Assembly (NCBI GenBank): GCA_022819985.1
Contig: JAJEGH010000023.1
Location: 1-64,000 of the forward strand
Source: Alphaproteobacteria bacterium
Lineage (GTDB): Bacteria; Pseudomonadota; Alphaproteobacteria; Bin65
Length of the DNA: 64,000 nucleotides
Direction: 5' to 3'
Shown: in pieces, positions 52,051 to 61,426 of the stretch
How the letters are laid out: the number at the start of each line of letters is the position of its first letter
How positions within the stretch are numbered: position 1 is the first letter of the stretch
Position numbers and translations under genes: made by a program
The notes under the pieces: generated by a model
What the model was told of the DNA's origin: nothing
Databases searched by the model: none
The model's input: only the letters and a program-made list of their open reading frames with translations

Positions 52051-52398
52051 ATGATCGTCAATCTTGCCGGCTTCGTTGCGCTCGGCGCCATGTTGCTCAC
52101 GCTGTTTACATGGCTGCGCCAGGACAATCGTGCACTGCGCGCCGAGATGCGCGCCGAAATCAAGGAACTGCGCGAAGAAATGAACGCCCGATTCGAGAAG
52201 CAGAGCGAAGAGATGAACGCTCGCTTCGAGAAACAGAGCGAAGAGATCGGCCAGCTGCGCAAACAGACGACGCGCATCGGCGAAGAAGTCGGCCAGCTGC
52301 GCGAGCGGACGGCGCGCATCGAAGGCTTGCTGGAGGCGAACATCCTGCGCGGCAAAGGCGCCGCTGCGCCGGAACCGCCGCACCCCGAGGCTGCCTGA
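52051..52398 (+). CDS. Small membrane-anchored coiled-coil protein
   Basis: A 115-residue protein: one N-terminal membrane helix (IVNLAGFVALGAMLLTLFTW), then a long coiled coil rich in E, K, R and Q (residues 25-100) and a proline-rich end. An eleven-residue unit EEMNARFEKQS occurs twice in direct succession, the product of a 33-base duplication. No family is recognised. It could be a membrane-tethered scaffold or spacer. It converges on mfd and has its own AT-rich promoter zone upstream. Confidence 0.7.
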   Translation: MIVNLAGFVALGAMLLTLFTWLRQDNRALRAEMRAEIKELREEMNARFEKQSEEMNARFEKQSEEIGQLRKQTTRIGEEVGQLRERTARIEGLLEANILRGKGAAAPEPPHPEAA

Positions 52399-52457
52399 GC
52401 CCGCCCGAACCCGCCCGAACCCGGCTGCTGCACCGAAACGGTTTCTGCGCCCGGGCG

Positions 52458-55400
52458 TTATCCCGCAGCCAGCCCCGCCAGAATCTTCAGGATCGTCCTG
52501 GCGCCGCGCATCCGGGCGGCGGCATCGTCCCAGTTGCGGCGGAAGACCAGCTTGTGGTCCGGCCGCAGGGTCACCGTCCCGCGCTCCTGCGCGATGTAGC
52601 CGACCAGCGCGTCGGGGTTCGGGAACCGGTCCTCGCGGAAGGCCAGCACGGCGCCCTTGGGGCCGGCGTCGATCCGGGCGACATGGGCGGCGCGGCACAG
52701 CTGCTTGATCGACACCGTCTCGATCAGGTTTTCGACCTCCGGCGGCAGGGGGCCGAACCGGTCGACCAGTTCGGCGGCGAAGGCCTCGAGTTCCGCGGGG
52801 TCGTCGAGGTCCGACACCCGGCGGTACAGGGCGAGCCGCGCCGCCAGGTCCGGGACATAGCGTTCGGGAATCAGCACCGGGGCGCCGAGGGCGATCTGGG
52901 GCGACCAGCGTTCGCGCGCCGGCCCGTCCGCGGCGCCGTCGCCCGCCTTCGCCTCGGCGACCGCCTCTTCGAGCATCTGCTGATACAGCTCGATGCCGAC
53001 TTCCCGGACATGGCCCGACTGCTCCTCGCCCAGCAGGTTGCCGGCGCCGCGGATATCCATGTCGTGGCTGGCCAGCGAAAACCCGGCGCCGAGGGTGTCG
53101 AGGGTCTGCATGACCTCCAGCCGCTTCAGCGCCGTGCCGGCGATCTTCCGGTCCTCCGGCAGGGTCAGGTAGGCGTAGGCCCGGGTCTTGGAGCGCCCGA
53201 CCCGGCCGCGCAGCTGGTAAAGCTGGGCGAGGCCGAAGCGGTCCGCCCGGTGCAGGACGATCGTGTTGACGGTCGGGATGTCGAGACCGGATTCGATGAT
53301 GTTGGTGGACAGCAGGATGCGGACCTCGCCGTCGTAGAAGCGCTCCATGACGGCTTCCAGATCGGCCGGCGCCATCCGGCCGTGGGCGATGGCGTAGCGG
53401 ACGCCCGGCGCCAGCCGCGCCACCCGTTCGGCGAGCAGGTCCAGGTCGCGGATGCGCGGGCAGACCCAGAAGACCTGGCCGCCGCGCAGCAGCTCGCGCC
53501 GGATCGCTTCCTCGATCACCACGGGATCGTAGGGCAGGACGAAGGTGCGAACGGCAAGCCGGTCGACCGGCGGCGTCGCGATCAGGCTGAGGTCGCGCAC
53601 GCCGGCGAGCGCCAGCTGCAGGGTGCGCGGGATCGGCGTCGCCGTCAGCGTCAGGACATGGACGTCGGCGCGCAGTTCTTTCAGGCGCTCCTTCTGGGCG
53701 ACGCCGAAATGCTGCTCCTCGTCCACGACCACAAGACCGAGCGAACGGAAACGCACCGATTTGCCGAGCAACGCATGGGTGCCGACGACGATATCGAGCG
53801 TTCCCGCCTCCAGGTCCTTACGAAGGCGCGCGGCGTCGCCGGGCGCTACCAGCCGGGACAGCTGGCCGATCCGCACCGGGAAACCGGCAAACCGTTCCCG
53901 GAACGTCTGGAAATGCTGGCGCGCGAGCAGGGTCGTCGGCACCACGACGGCGACCTGCAACCCGGCCATGACCGCAGCAAAGGCGGCGCGCAGGGCGACC
54001 TCCGTCTTGCCGAAACCGACATCGCCGCACACCAGGCGGTCCATGGGCTTGCCGGAGGCGAGGTCGGCCAGCGTTTCGTCGATCGCGCGGGTCTGGTCGC
54101 CGGTCTCGGCGAAGGGGAAACGTGCGGCGAACTCGCCGGCCGACCCCTCTGTTCCCTCGACCACCGGCGCTTTGCGCAGTTCGCGCTGGGCGGCAATGGC
54201 AATCAGCTGTCCGGCCATTGCCGCAATCCGGTCCTTGACCCTGGATTTGCGCGCCTGCCAGGCCGCGGCGCCGAGCCGGTCGAGTACCGCGGCTTCGGAT
54301 TCGCTGCCGAAGCGGGACAGCACCTCCATATTCTCCGCCGGCACGAAGAGCGTGTCGCCGCCCTGGTAGGTCAGGCGCACGCAATCGTGGTCTGCGCCGC
54401 CCGCGGAGACGGTCTCCAGCCCTTCGTAGCGGCCGATGCCGTGTTCGCGATGGACGACGAGATCGCCTTCGTTCAGCGCCGAGAATTCGCTCAGGAAGGC
54501 TTCGGCCCGGCGGTCGCGCCCCGGTTTTCCGTCCCCCCATTTCCCACGCGGGACCCGGCCGCGCAGCCGGTCGCCGAAGATATCCTGTTCGGCGATCGCG
54601 ACGAGATCGTCGGTCTCGAAACCGCGGTCCAGCTCGGCGACCGTCAGGAAAATGCCCGTCGCCTGCCCGTCCCACCGGTCGATCCGTTCGGCCGAAACGC
54701 CGCCGGCCTCCTTCAGCAGATGGGCCAGCCGGCTGCCGGACCCGTCGCTGTTGGCAACCAGGAGCACCGGCCGGCGCGTCCGCCGGACCGCTTCGATATG
54801 GCGGCATACCGCTTCGGCGACAGGAACGCTCTCAACCGCGCGGGCATCGGCGAAGCTGCGGCCGGCCCGGCCAGAGGATATACCGGCGGATATGCCATCG
54901 GGCAGCGGAGCTGCGGCCCTTTCAGACTCGGGCCCGTCCGGCGCCGCGAACGGAGAGAATGCCAGCGCGCCGCGCTGCCGGAGCAGCCCGCTCCACTCAT
55001 TCGCTTCGAGGAAGAAGCGGTCCGGCGGCACCGGCCTGTAGACGAACCGGTCGGCGGATTTCGGCGCTTCGTCCATGTGGCTGCGGCGCGCGTCGAAATA
55101 GTCGTCGATCGTGTCGAGCCGGGCGGCAACGGCCTCGTCGGTCTGGAAATCGAGGGTGACCCGGGCGTCGGGCGCGTAGTCGAACAGCGTCGCCATCCGG
55201 TCGTAGAACAGCGGCAGCCAGTGCTCCATGCCGGGAAAGGCCTGACCGGCCGAGATCGCTTCGTACAGCGGATCGCGGGTCGGATCGCCGGAAAAGGCGG
55301 CGCGATAGGATTCCCGGAACCGCTTCACCCGGCGGCCGGTCAGCACCAGCTCCGACACCGGCCGCAGGACGACCCGGCCGCTCGCCCGGATCGTGCGCTG

Positions 55401-56000
55401 GGTCAGCGGGTCGAAGCGCCGGATCGATTCGAGATCGTCGCCGAAGAAATCCAGCCGCACGGCATGGTGCAGTCCGGGCGGGTAGACGTCCAGCAGGCCG
55501 CCGCGCAAGGCGTATTCGCCGGGTTCGCGCGCCGTGCCGACGCGGCGGTATCCCTGCCGGCGCAGATAGCGCAGAACCGCTTCCATCGGCGTGCGCCGGC
55601 CCTTCTGCAACGCGACGAGCGACTTGTGGAACGCTTCGGCCGGCGGCACGCGCTGCAACGCCGCACTCACCGTCGTGACGATCAGCCGGGGCTTGCCGCC
55701 GCTGCGCCCGGCCAGCCGCGCCAGCGTCGAGGCGCGGGTCCCCAGAATCTCGGCGTTCGGCGAGGCCCGGTCGTAGGGCAGGCAGTCCCAGGCCGGAAAA
55801 GGCAGGACGGCGGCGTCCGGCCGGAAGAAGCCGACCAGCGACACGATCTGGCTGAGGCGCCGGTCGTCGGCCGCGACATGGATGACGTCGCCGCCGGCGG
55901 CCAGCGCGGCCAGGACCCGCGCATCGACCCCCGCCGACGCGCCGTGAAGGACGGCGGCAACCCCGGCGCCCTGCCCCGGCAGCGCGTCGGCCTCAGGCAT
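52458..56000 (-). CDS. mfd: Transcription-repair coupling factor
   Basis: A 1180-residue Mfd. The N-terminal UvrB-like domains are degenerate for ATP binding; the CarD-like RNA polymerase interaction domain follows near 470-540 (NEGDLVVHREHGIGRYEGLE). The translocase has Walker A GDVGFGKTEVALRAAFAA near 640, DEEQ in VVVDEEQHFGV, and the RecG-like TRG motif in LYQLRGRVGRS. A C-terminal TRCF domain completes it. It removes stalled RNA polymerase and recruits UvrA. The first eight bases overlap the sdhE end, the usual alphaproteobacterial sdhE-mfd order. Confidence 0.96.
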   Translation of the reverse strand: MPEADALPGQGAGVAAVLHGASAGVDARVLAALAAGGDVIHVAADDRRLSQIVSLVGFFRPDAAVLPFPAWDCLPYDRASPNAEILGTRASTLARLAGRSGGKPRLIVTTVSAALQRVPPAEAFHKSLVALQKGRRTPMEAVLRYLRRQGYRRVGTAREPGEYALRGGLLDVYPPGLHHAVRLDFFGDDLESIRRFDPLTQRTIRASGRVVLRPVSELVLTGRRVKRFRESYRAAFSGDPTRDPLYEAISAGQAFPGMEHWLPLFYDRMATLFDYAPDARVTLDFQTDEAVAARLDTIDDYFDARRSHMDEAPKSADRFVYRPVPPDRFFLEANEWSGLLRQRGALAFSPFAAPDGPESERAAAPLPDGISAGISSGRAGRSFADARAVESVPVAEAVCRHIEAVRRTRRPVLLVANSDGSGSRLAHLLKEAGGVSAERIDRWDGQATGIFLTVAELDRGFETDDLVAIAEQDIFGDRLRGRVPRGKWGDGKPGRDRRAEAFLSEFSALNEGDLVVHREHGIGRYEGLETVSAGGADHDCVRLTYQGGDTLFVPAENMEVLSRFGSESEAAVLDRLGAAAWQARKSRVKDRIAAMAGQLIAIAAQRELRKAPVVEGTEGSAGEFAARFPFAETGDQTRAIDETLADLASGKPMDRLVCGDVGFGKTEVALRAAFAAVMAGLQVAVVVPTTLLARQHFQTFRERFAGFPVRIGQLSRLVAPGDAARLRKDLEAGTLDIVVGTHALLGKSVRFRSLGLVVVDEEQHFGVAQKERLKELRADVHVLTLTATPIPRTLQLALAGVRDLSLIATPPVDRLAVRTFVLPYDPVVIEEAIRRELLRGGQVFWVCPRIRDLDLLAERVARLAPGVRYAIAHGRMAPADLEAVMERFYDGEVRILLSTNIIESGLDIPTVNTIVLHRADRFGLAQLYQLRGRVGRSKTRAYAYLTLPEDRKIAGTALKRLEVMQTLDTLGAGFSLASHDMDIRGAGNLLGEEQSGHVREVGIELYQQMLEEAVAEAKAGDGAADGPARERWSPQIALGAPVLIPERYVPDLAARLALYRRVSDLDDPAELEAFAAELVDRFGPLPPEVENLIETVSIKQLCRAAHVARIDAGPKGAVLAFREDRFPNPDALVGYIAQERGTVTLRPDHKLVFRRNWDDAAARMRGARTILKILAGLAAG

Positions 56001-56271
56001 GGCAGGCCTCGTGAAAGGCGATAACGTCGCGCAGCACCGGCGTGTCGTAGGCCGGATCCGGCGCTTCGCGACCGACGATCCAGCTGTAGACATCCGGATC
56101 CGGTGCCATCAGCAGTTCCTCGTACCGGGCGAGCGCCGCGGCGTCGTAATCCGCCAGCCGGGCATCGGCGAACGGCCCGAACAACAGGTCCAGCTCCTTC
56201 GTGCCCCGGTGCCAGGAACGGAAGGACAGACGCCGGCGCCACGTTTCGACGTTTCTGTTCTGTTCGATCAT
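55993..56271 (-). CDS. sdhE: Succinate dehydrogenase flavinylation factor
   Basis: A 92-residue SdhE (YgfY/SDHAF2 family). The conserved helix pattern RRLSFRSWHRGTKELDLLFG carries the RGxxE-type motif (here RGTKE), followed by YEELLMAPDPDVYSWIVGRE. SdhE helps attach FAD to the succinate dehydrogenase flavoprotein. ATG 56271 begins at MIEQNRNVETW. It overlaps mfd by eight bases and is divergent from recG, the standard neighbourhood. Confidence 0.93.
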   Translation of the reverse strand: MIEQNRNVETWRRRLSFRSWHRGTKELDLLFGPFADARLADYDAAALARYEELLMAPDPDVYSWIVGREAPDPAYDTPVLRDVIAFHEACHA

Positions 56272-56485
56272 TGCGCCCGTTCCGGCCCCCGGGGTCCGAC
56301 ATTGATCCGGATTCGATCCGGCTTTCCCGCCGCCCATTCCTTAACCCGCGATAATCTTGGCGTCACGCGCGACGCATCGGCGCTCCGTCGTCGGCAAGGG
56401 CGGAAAACCGCTGCAAGCGTGGCGCCGCCGCCCGCACCCCTCTCCGCTCTTGCGCTCGCCGCCGAGGCTTCGGACACTCGGCATC

Positions 56486-58567
56486 ATGCGACCGCAATCC
56501 CTGTTCCCGGTCTTCGGCGACATCGGCGCGCTGCCGGGCATCGGTCCGCGGCTGAAGGGGCTGGTGGCGCGGGTCGCCGGGCCGCGCATCGTCGATCTGC
56601 TGTGGACCCTGCCGACCGGGCTGGTCGACCGCCGCCACGCCCCAAAAATCGCCGGGGCCGCGATCGGCGGGATCGCCACGATCGCGGTGCGGATCGACGC
56701 GCACGAACAGCCGGGCGCGCCGCGGCGCCCCTATCGCGTCATCTGCTCGGACGAGACCGGCTTCCTCACCCTGGTGTTCTTCCACGCCAGGCAGGACTGG
56801 CTGGAGAAGACCTATCCGGTCGGCGAAACCCGTGTGGTCAGCGGTCGGGTCGACGAATTCGGCGGCGGCCGGCAGATGACCCATCCGGATTTCACCGTCC
56901 CCGTCGCGGAAGCGGACAGCATCCGAACGGTACATCCGGTCTATCCGCTGACCCAGGGCCTCACGCGCACGGTCATGAAGCGGGCGGTCGACGGCGCGCT
57001 CGACCGGGCCGCCGAACTGCCCGAATGGATCGACCGGAACCTGATGGAACAGCGCCGCTGGCCCGGCTGGCGCGAGGCGCTGCGCCGGGCGCACCGGCCG
57101 GAAAACGCCGCGGACCTGCTCCCCGACTCGGCGGCCCGGTCCCGCCTTGCCTACGACGAACTGCTGGCGACCCAGCTCGCCCTGCTGCTGGTGCGCCAGC
57201 GCCAGCGGCGCATCCAGGGCCGGGCGCGCGCCGGCGACGGCGGCCTGCGGGCGAAAATCGCGGGTGCCCTGCCCTATTCGCTCACCGGGTCGCAGAACGC
57301 TGCGCTGGCCGAGATCGCGCGGGACATGGCGGCGCCGGCGCGCATGGCGCGGATGCTGCAGGGCGATGTCGGCAGCGGCAAGACGGTGGTGGCGCTGCTC
57401 GCGATGGCGGCGGCGGTCGAGGCCGGCGGCCAAGCCGCCCTGATGGCGCCGACCGAAATTCTCGCCCGGCAGCATCTGGAGACGCTGCAGCGCCTGTCCG
57501 CTCCGGCCGGCCTGCGCGTCGAACTGCTGACTGGCCGGCGCAAGGGCGCCGGGCGAAAAGCGCTGACCGCGGACATCGGATCGGGAAGCGTCGACATCGT
57601 CGTCGGCACCCATGCGCTGTTCTCGGAGGATGTGAATTTCCGCGACCTCGCGCTGATCGTCATCGACGAGCAGCACCGCTTCGGCGTTCAGCAGCGCATG
57701 GCGCTGGCCGGCAAGGGCAGCGGCGTCGACACGCTGACCATGACCGCCACGCCGATCCCGCGCACCCTGATGCTGGCGGCCTACGGCGACATCGACACCT
57801 CGAAGCTGACCGAAAAGCCCGCCGGCCGGCAGCCGGTGGACACGCGCGCCATGCCGCTCGACCGGCTCGACGAGGTGGCCGCCGGCATCCGCCGCACGAT
57901 CGACAGCGGCGCGCAGGCCTTCTGGGTGTGCCCGCTGGTCGACGAATCCGATGTCCTGGACGTCACCGCGGCGACCGCGCGCCATGCGTGGCTGGAAGAG
58001 CGGTTCGGCGGTCGGGTTGCTTTGGTCCACGGCAGGATGAAGCCGGCGGAGAAAGACGCCGCCATGCAGCGCTTCATCGACAACGAAACGGCCGTGCTGG
58101 TCGCCACCACGGTCGTCGAGGTCGGCGTCAACGTCCCGAATGCCGGCGTCATGGTCGTCGAGCATGCCGAGCGGTTCGGCCTCGCCCAGCTCCACCAGTT
58201 GCGCGGCCGGATCGGCCGGGGCGCGCGCAAGTCGTCCTGCGTGCTGCTCTACGAACCGCCGCTGGGCGAGACGGCGCGGGCGCGGATCGACGTGTTGCGC
58301 AAGACCGACGACGGCTTCGTCATCGCGGAGGAAGACCTGCGCCTGCGCGGCGGCGGCGAGGCCCTGGGCACGCGCCAGAGCGGCATGCCGGCCTTCCGGC
58401 TGGCGCGGTTCCCCGAACATGGCGACCTGCTCGAAATCGCCCGCACCGACGCGCGCGTCGCCCTGGAGCGGGACCCGGACCTGAAAGGCCCGCGCAGCGA
58501 AGCCCTGCGCACCCTGCTCTACCTGTTCGAACGCGAAGAAGGCGTGCGGATGCTGCGCTCGGGATAG
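56486..58567 (+). CDS. recG: ATP-dependent DNA helicase RecG
   Basis: A 693-residue RecG. The wedge domain with OB fold is at residues 60-160, Walker A is LQGDVGSGKTVVALLAMAA near 290, DEQH is in VIDEQHRFGVQQRMAL near 390, motif VI is in QLRGRIGRGARKSSC near 570, and the C-terminal hook ends LRTLLYLFEREEG. It remodels stalled forks and Holliday junctions. ATG 56486 is chosen over an in-frame upstream ATG at 56357. Confidence 0.96.
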   Translation: MRPQSLFPVFGDIGALPGIGPRLKGLVARVAGPRIVDLLWTLPTGLVDRRHAPKIAGAAIGGIATIAVRIDAHEQPGAPRRPYRVICSDETGFLTLVFFHARQDWLEKTYPVGETRVVSGRVDEFGGGRQMTHPDFTVPVAEADSIRTVHPVYPLTQGLTRTVMKRAVDGALDRAAELPEWIDRNLMEQRRWPGWREALRRAHRPENAADLLPDSAARSRLAYDELLATQLALLLVRQRQRRIQGRARAGDGGLRAKIAGALPYSLTGSQNAALAEIARDMAAPARMARMLQGDVGSGKTVVALLAMAAAVEAGGQAALMAPTEILARQHLETLQRLSAPAGLRVELLTGRRKGAGRKALTADIGSGSVDIVVGTHALFSEDVNFRDLALIVIDEQHRFGVQQRMALAGKGSGVDTLTMTATPIPRTLMLAAYGDIDTSKLTEKPAGRQPVDTRAMPLDRLDEVAAGIRRTIDSGAQAFWVCPLVDESDVLDVTAATARHAWLEERFGGRVALVHGRMKPAEKDAAMQRFIDNETAVLVATTVVEVGVNVPNAGVMVVEHAERFGLAQLHQLRGRIGRGARKSSCVLLYEPPLGETARARIDVLRKTDDGFVIAEEDLRLRGGGEALGTRQSGMPAFRLARFPEHGDLLEIARTDARVALERDPDLKGPRSEALRTLLYLFEREEGVRMLRSG

Positions 58568-58586
58568 GCGGAAGGAAGGGAGGCGA

Positions 58587-58606
58587 CGCCCCCTCGGAAG
58601 GGGGCG
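58587..58606. terminator. Convergent hairpin between recG and the ABC binding-protein gene
   Basis: CGCCCCCT-CGGA-AGGGGGCG is a perfect eight-pair stem with a four-base loop in the 60-base gap between convergent stops. It likely serves both strands, although neither side has a T run. Confidence 0.6.
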
Positions 58607-58627
58607 CCGTCCCATTCGGTCGTCCGT

Positions 58628-59947
58628 CTACAGCTTTTGTTTGCGGAAGTCGTAGCGCGGCGGCAGCAGGGCCTCCATTTCCGCGCGCGGGATCCGCCGC
58701 TTGACGACGAATTTGTCGTTCACGACCTGGCTCATGTAGCAGTCGATCATGCCGCTGTGGTCCTCGCCGCGCAGCAGCTTGGCGCCCTGCGGGTGGGCCA
58801 GGGAATTTTCCATCTCCAGGCCTTCCAGCGCTTCGATGGCGCCCGGAGTGTCCTTCTTCCTCTGCCAGCCCGACGCTTCGATCGCCTTTTTCAGCACGAA
58901 GAAGTTCTCGTACGACTGCCAGGCGTGGCTTTTCGCCATGACCCGGTCGGACCCGTTTTCCTTGGCGTGCACCGGATCGATATTCATCATTTCGATGAAT
59001 TTCTTGTGGTGTTCGTCGTCCTTGTACTCCAGCGGGCGCGGGAAATTCTCCAGGAAAAAGACGCCTTCCGCGGCGCCGTTGATTGCCTTCGGGTGAATCG
59101 CCTCGATGGTGCCGCTGACCGAGTACATCTTCATCTTCTCGTCCAGCTTCATCGCCTTGGACTGCGTATAGAACGCGACCGACAGCGCCCCAAAAAAGAC
59201 CGAGAACAGAACTTCGGTTTCCTCGGGAATCTTTGCCAGATACGGCACCAGGTCCTTCGTGCCGAGCGGAACCGCGATCGGATCGTTTACCTTGCCCCCC
59301 ATCGATTCGATCAGCTTGCGATGTTCCTGGTGATGGCTGTGGCCCCAGGCATAATCGGGGAAGATCATCGTCCAGTTCTTGCCGAGATTCTTGAACGCCC
59401 AGGGCGCCCCCGCCGCGGCCAGGGCATAGGTGTCGGTGCCGGTGCGGAAACTGTAGCGCGAGCCCCTGGACCCGGTCGCCTCGGTCGCCTCGCCGGCGGA
59501 GAAATAGGGCGTCTTCAGCTCGGTGGCGATCGGGATCGACGCGAGCATGATGCCCGAATGGACGGAGCCGACGACGAAGCGCGCTCTGGAGCGCTGAATC
59601 AGGGACCGCAGTTTGCGTGCGCCCGCAGCCGGATTCGACTCGGTATCTACCACCGGCACTTCGAGCTTCCTGCCGGCGATTCCACCGCCTTCGTTGATCA
59701 GCGTCGCAGCGGCCTTGGCGCATTTGTCGTGCCAGTAGCCCCAGGACGAAAACCCGCCGGTCAGTTCGCATTGATGCCCGATCACGATAGGGCCGCTCTC
59801 CTTGGCGACCAGGTCGCGGGTGAGCGACAGATAGGCGGTCGACGCCACCGCGCCGCCGGCCAGCGCCGTCTGCAGGAAAGACCGGCGCGGCAGTTCCGAC
59901 CGAAGCCTCTGTCGATTCGGATTACTCTTTTCGATTTTGCGGGTCAT
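58628..59947 (-). CDS. ABC transporter substrate-binding protein, Tat-exported
   Basis: A 439-residue type I periplasmic binding protein of the amide/urea/branched-chain family. A twin-arginine signal (LPRRSFLQTALAGGAVAS, residues 19-36) precedes the mature domain, which starts IVIGHQCELTGGFSSWGYW. ARFVVGSVHSGIMLAS and MYSVSGTIEAIHPKAINGAA show the family's Venus-flytrap lobes. It is the last gene of livHMGF, 20 bases after livF. Export by Tat is less common than Sec for this family. The ligand is likely an amide, urea-like or amino-acid compound, not determined here. Confidence 0.87.
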   Translation of the reverse strand: MTRKIEKSNPNRQRLRSELPRRSFLQTALAGGAVASTAYLSLTRDLVAKESGPIVIGHQCELTGGFSSWGYWHDKCAKAAATLINEGGGIAGRKLEVPVVDTESNPAAGARKLRSLIQRSRARFVVGSVHSGIMLASIPIATELKTPYFSAGEATEATGSRGSRYSFRTGTDTYALAAAGAPWAFKNLGKNWTMIFPDYAWGHSHHQEHRKLIESMGGKVNDPIAVPLGTKDLVPYLAKIPEETEVLFSVFFGALSVAFYTQSKAMKLDEKMKMYSVSGTIEAIHPKAINGAAEGVFFLENFPRPLEYKDDEHHKKFIEMMNIDPVHAKENGSDRVMAKSHAWQSYENFFVLKKAIEASGWQRKKDTPGAIEALEGLEMENSLAHPQGAKLLRGEDHSGMIDCYMSQVVNDKFVVKRRIPRAEMEALLPPRYDFRKQKL

Positions 59948-59967
59948 TTTCTTCCTCCTCAATGGTT

Positions 59968-60666
59968 CTATGCGGCCATACCGAGATACCGATGAATGAC
60001 ATCGGGCTGGGTCTTGAGATCGGCAGCGCTCGACCGATGAACGATGGCCCCTTTTTCCATCAGATAGATGACGCTGCAAATCTTGAATGCGGTAACCAGA
60101 TTTTGCTCGACCAGAAGAATGGATACGCCGGTCCGGTTGATCTTGCGGATTTCGGACCTGATTTCCTTGATCAGGATCGGCATGATGCCTTCGGTCGGCT
60201 CATCGAGAATCAGGAGTTTGGGTTGCATGACGAGGCACCGCGCGATCGCCAGTTGCTGCTGCTCGCCGCCGGACAGCGTGCCGCCCTTTTGAGCAAGCCG
60301 TTCCTGCAACTGCGGGAAGCGATCGAACACCATGGCGCGTTGCGGCTCCGACGGTTCGCCCCTGAGGCCGAGGAAGAGATTTTCCTCGACGGTGAGATTC
60401 GGAAAAATCCCCCTTCCCTGCGGAACGTAGCCGATGCCGTGAGCCGGCACCCGGTGCGTCGCGAGGCCGGTAAGGTTGACACCGTCGAAAGTCGCGCGCC
60501 CCGCCGAGGCGCGGACCAGACCCATGATCGCTTTCAGCGTGGTTGTCTTGCCGACACCGTTGCGGCCCAGCAGACCGACGATCTCGCCGTCGCCGACATC
60601 CAGCGAAACGCCGCGGAGCACTTCGACCTTGCCGTAGCTGGCATGAAGGTCGCGCACCTCAAGCAT
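59968..60666 (-). CDS. livF: Branched-chain-type ABC transporter ATPase LivF
   Basis: A 232-residue ABC ATPase. Walker A is GLLGRNGVGKTTTLKAIMG near residue 35, the signature is TLSGGEQQQLAIARCL, and Walker B is LLILDEPTEGIMPILIKEI. The IGYVPQGRGIFPNLTVEENL stretch is LivF-specific. ATG 60666 overlaps the livG 3' end by eight bases. It powers the permease LivHM with LivG. Confidence 0.93.
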   Translation of the reverse strand: MLEVRDLHASYGKVEVLRGVSLDVGDGEIVGLLGRNGVGKTTTLKAIMGLVRASAGRATFDGVNLTGLATHRVPAHGIGYVPQGRGIFPNLTVEENLFLGLRGEPSEPQRAMVFDRFPQLQERLAQKGGTLSGGEQQQLAIARCLVMQPKLLILDEPTEGIMPILIKEIRSEIRKINRTGVSILLVEQNLVTAFKICSVIYLMEKGAIVHRSSAADLKTQPDVIHRYLGMAA

Positions 60667-61426
60667 CGGGCTCGTCGTCCTCCTCTTCCTCGCCGAGATA
60701 GGCTTCCCGCACCGCCGCGTTGTTCGCAATCTCCTCCGGGGCGCCCCGGGCCAGGACGCCGCCCTGCGCCATCACGGTGATCCTGTCGGCGAGATCGAAC
60801 ACGACCGGCATGTCGTGTTCGATGATGATAATATCGACCGACTCGGCCAGATGACGAATTTTTTCGACCGTCGCCGCCGTTTCCGCCGGACCCATCCCGC
60901 AGATCGGCTCGTCCAGCAGGAGAAGGGACGGCTGCGTTGCCAGCGCTATGCCGATTTCCAGCAGGGCGACATCGCCGTAGGACAGCGTTCCCGCGGGAGT
61001 ATCGCGGAGCCTCTCGAGTTCGGTCAGTTCGAGAATACGATCGACCCGTTCGGCAGTGCGGCCGAACCGGGACCGGTTGGCGAAGGGGTGCATGACGCCC
61101 TGACTCGCCTGCGCCGCGATCCACAGATTTTCCGCCACGGTCATCGAATCGAACACGCTCTTGATTTGCAGCGACCGGCTCATGCCGAGACGGCTGATCC
61201 GGTGCGGCGCCATGCCCGAAATATCCGTGCCGCGGAACTTCACCGTCCCGGAATCCGATTTGAGCATGCCGGTGATCGTATTGAACAAGGTCGTCTTGCC
61301 GGCCCCGTTCGGACCGATGATCGCGTGCAGCACGTCCGGTTCGAAGTCGAGCGTTACGCGGTCCAGCGCCACCAGGCCGCCGAAGCGCTTGGTCAGGTCG
61401 TCGATCTCCAGCATGGGGGCGGTCAT
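60659..61426 (-). CDS. livG: Branched-chain-type ABC transporter ATPase LivG
   Basis: A 255-residue ABC ATPase. Walker A is IIGPNGAGKTTLFNTITG near residue 35, the signature is the variant LSYGDVALLEIGIALA, and Walker B is LLLLDEPICGMGPAETAATV. The acidic C-terminus (EEEEDDEPDA) is unusual. It overlaps livM by four bases (ATGA) and is followed by livF with an eight-base overlap. Confidence 0.92.
   Translation of the reverse strand: MTAPMLEIDDLTKRFGGLVALDRVTLDFEPDVLHAIIGPNGAGKTTLFNTITGMLKSDSGTVKFRGTDISGMAPHRISRLGMSRSLQIKSVFDSMTVAENLWIAAQASQGVMHPFANRSRFGRTAERVDRILELTELERLRDTPAGTLSYGDVALLEIGIALATQPSLLLLDEPICGMGPAETAATVEKIRHLAESVDIIIIEHDMPVVFDLADRITVMAQGGVLARGAPEEIANNAAVREAYLGEEEEDDEPDA

Noticed and set aside
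52035-56024. 1329-residue plus-strand frame opposite mfd
   Set aside because: An impressive length, but the sequence is a low-complexity shadow; Mfd on the minus strand is unambiguous.
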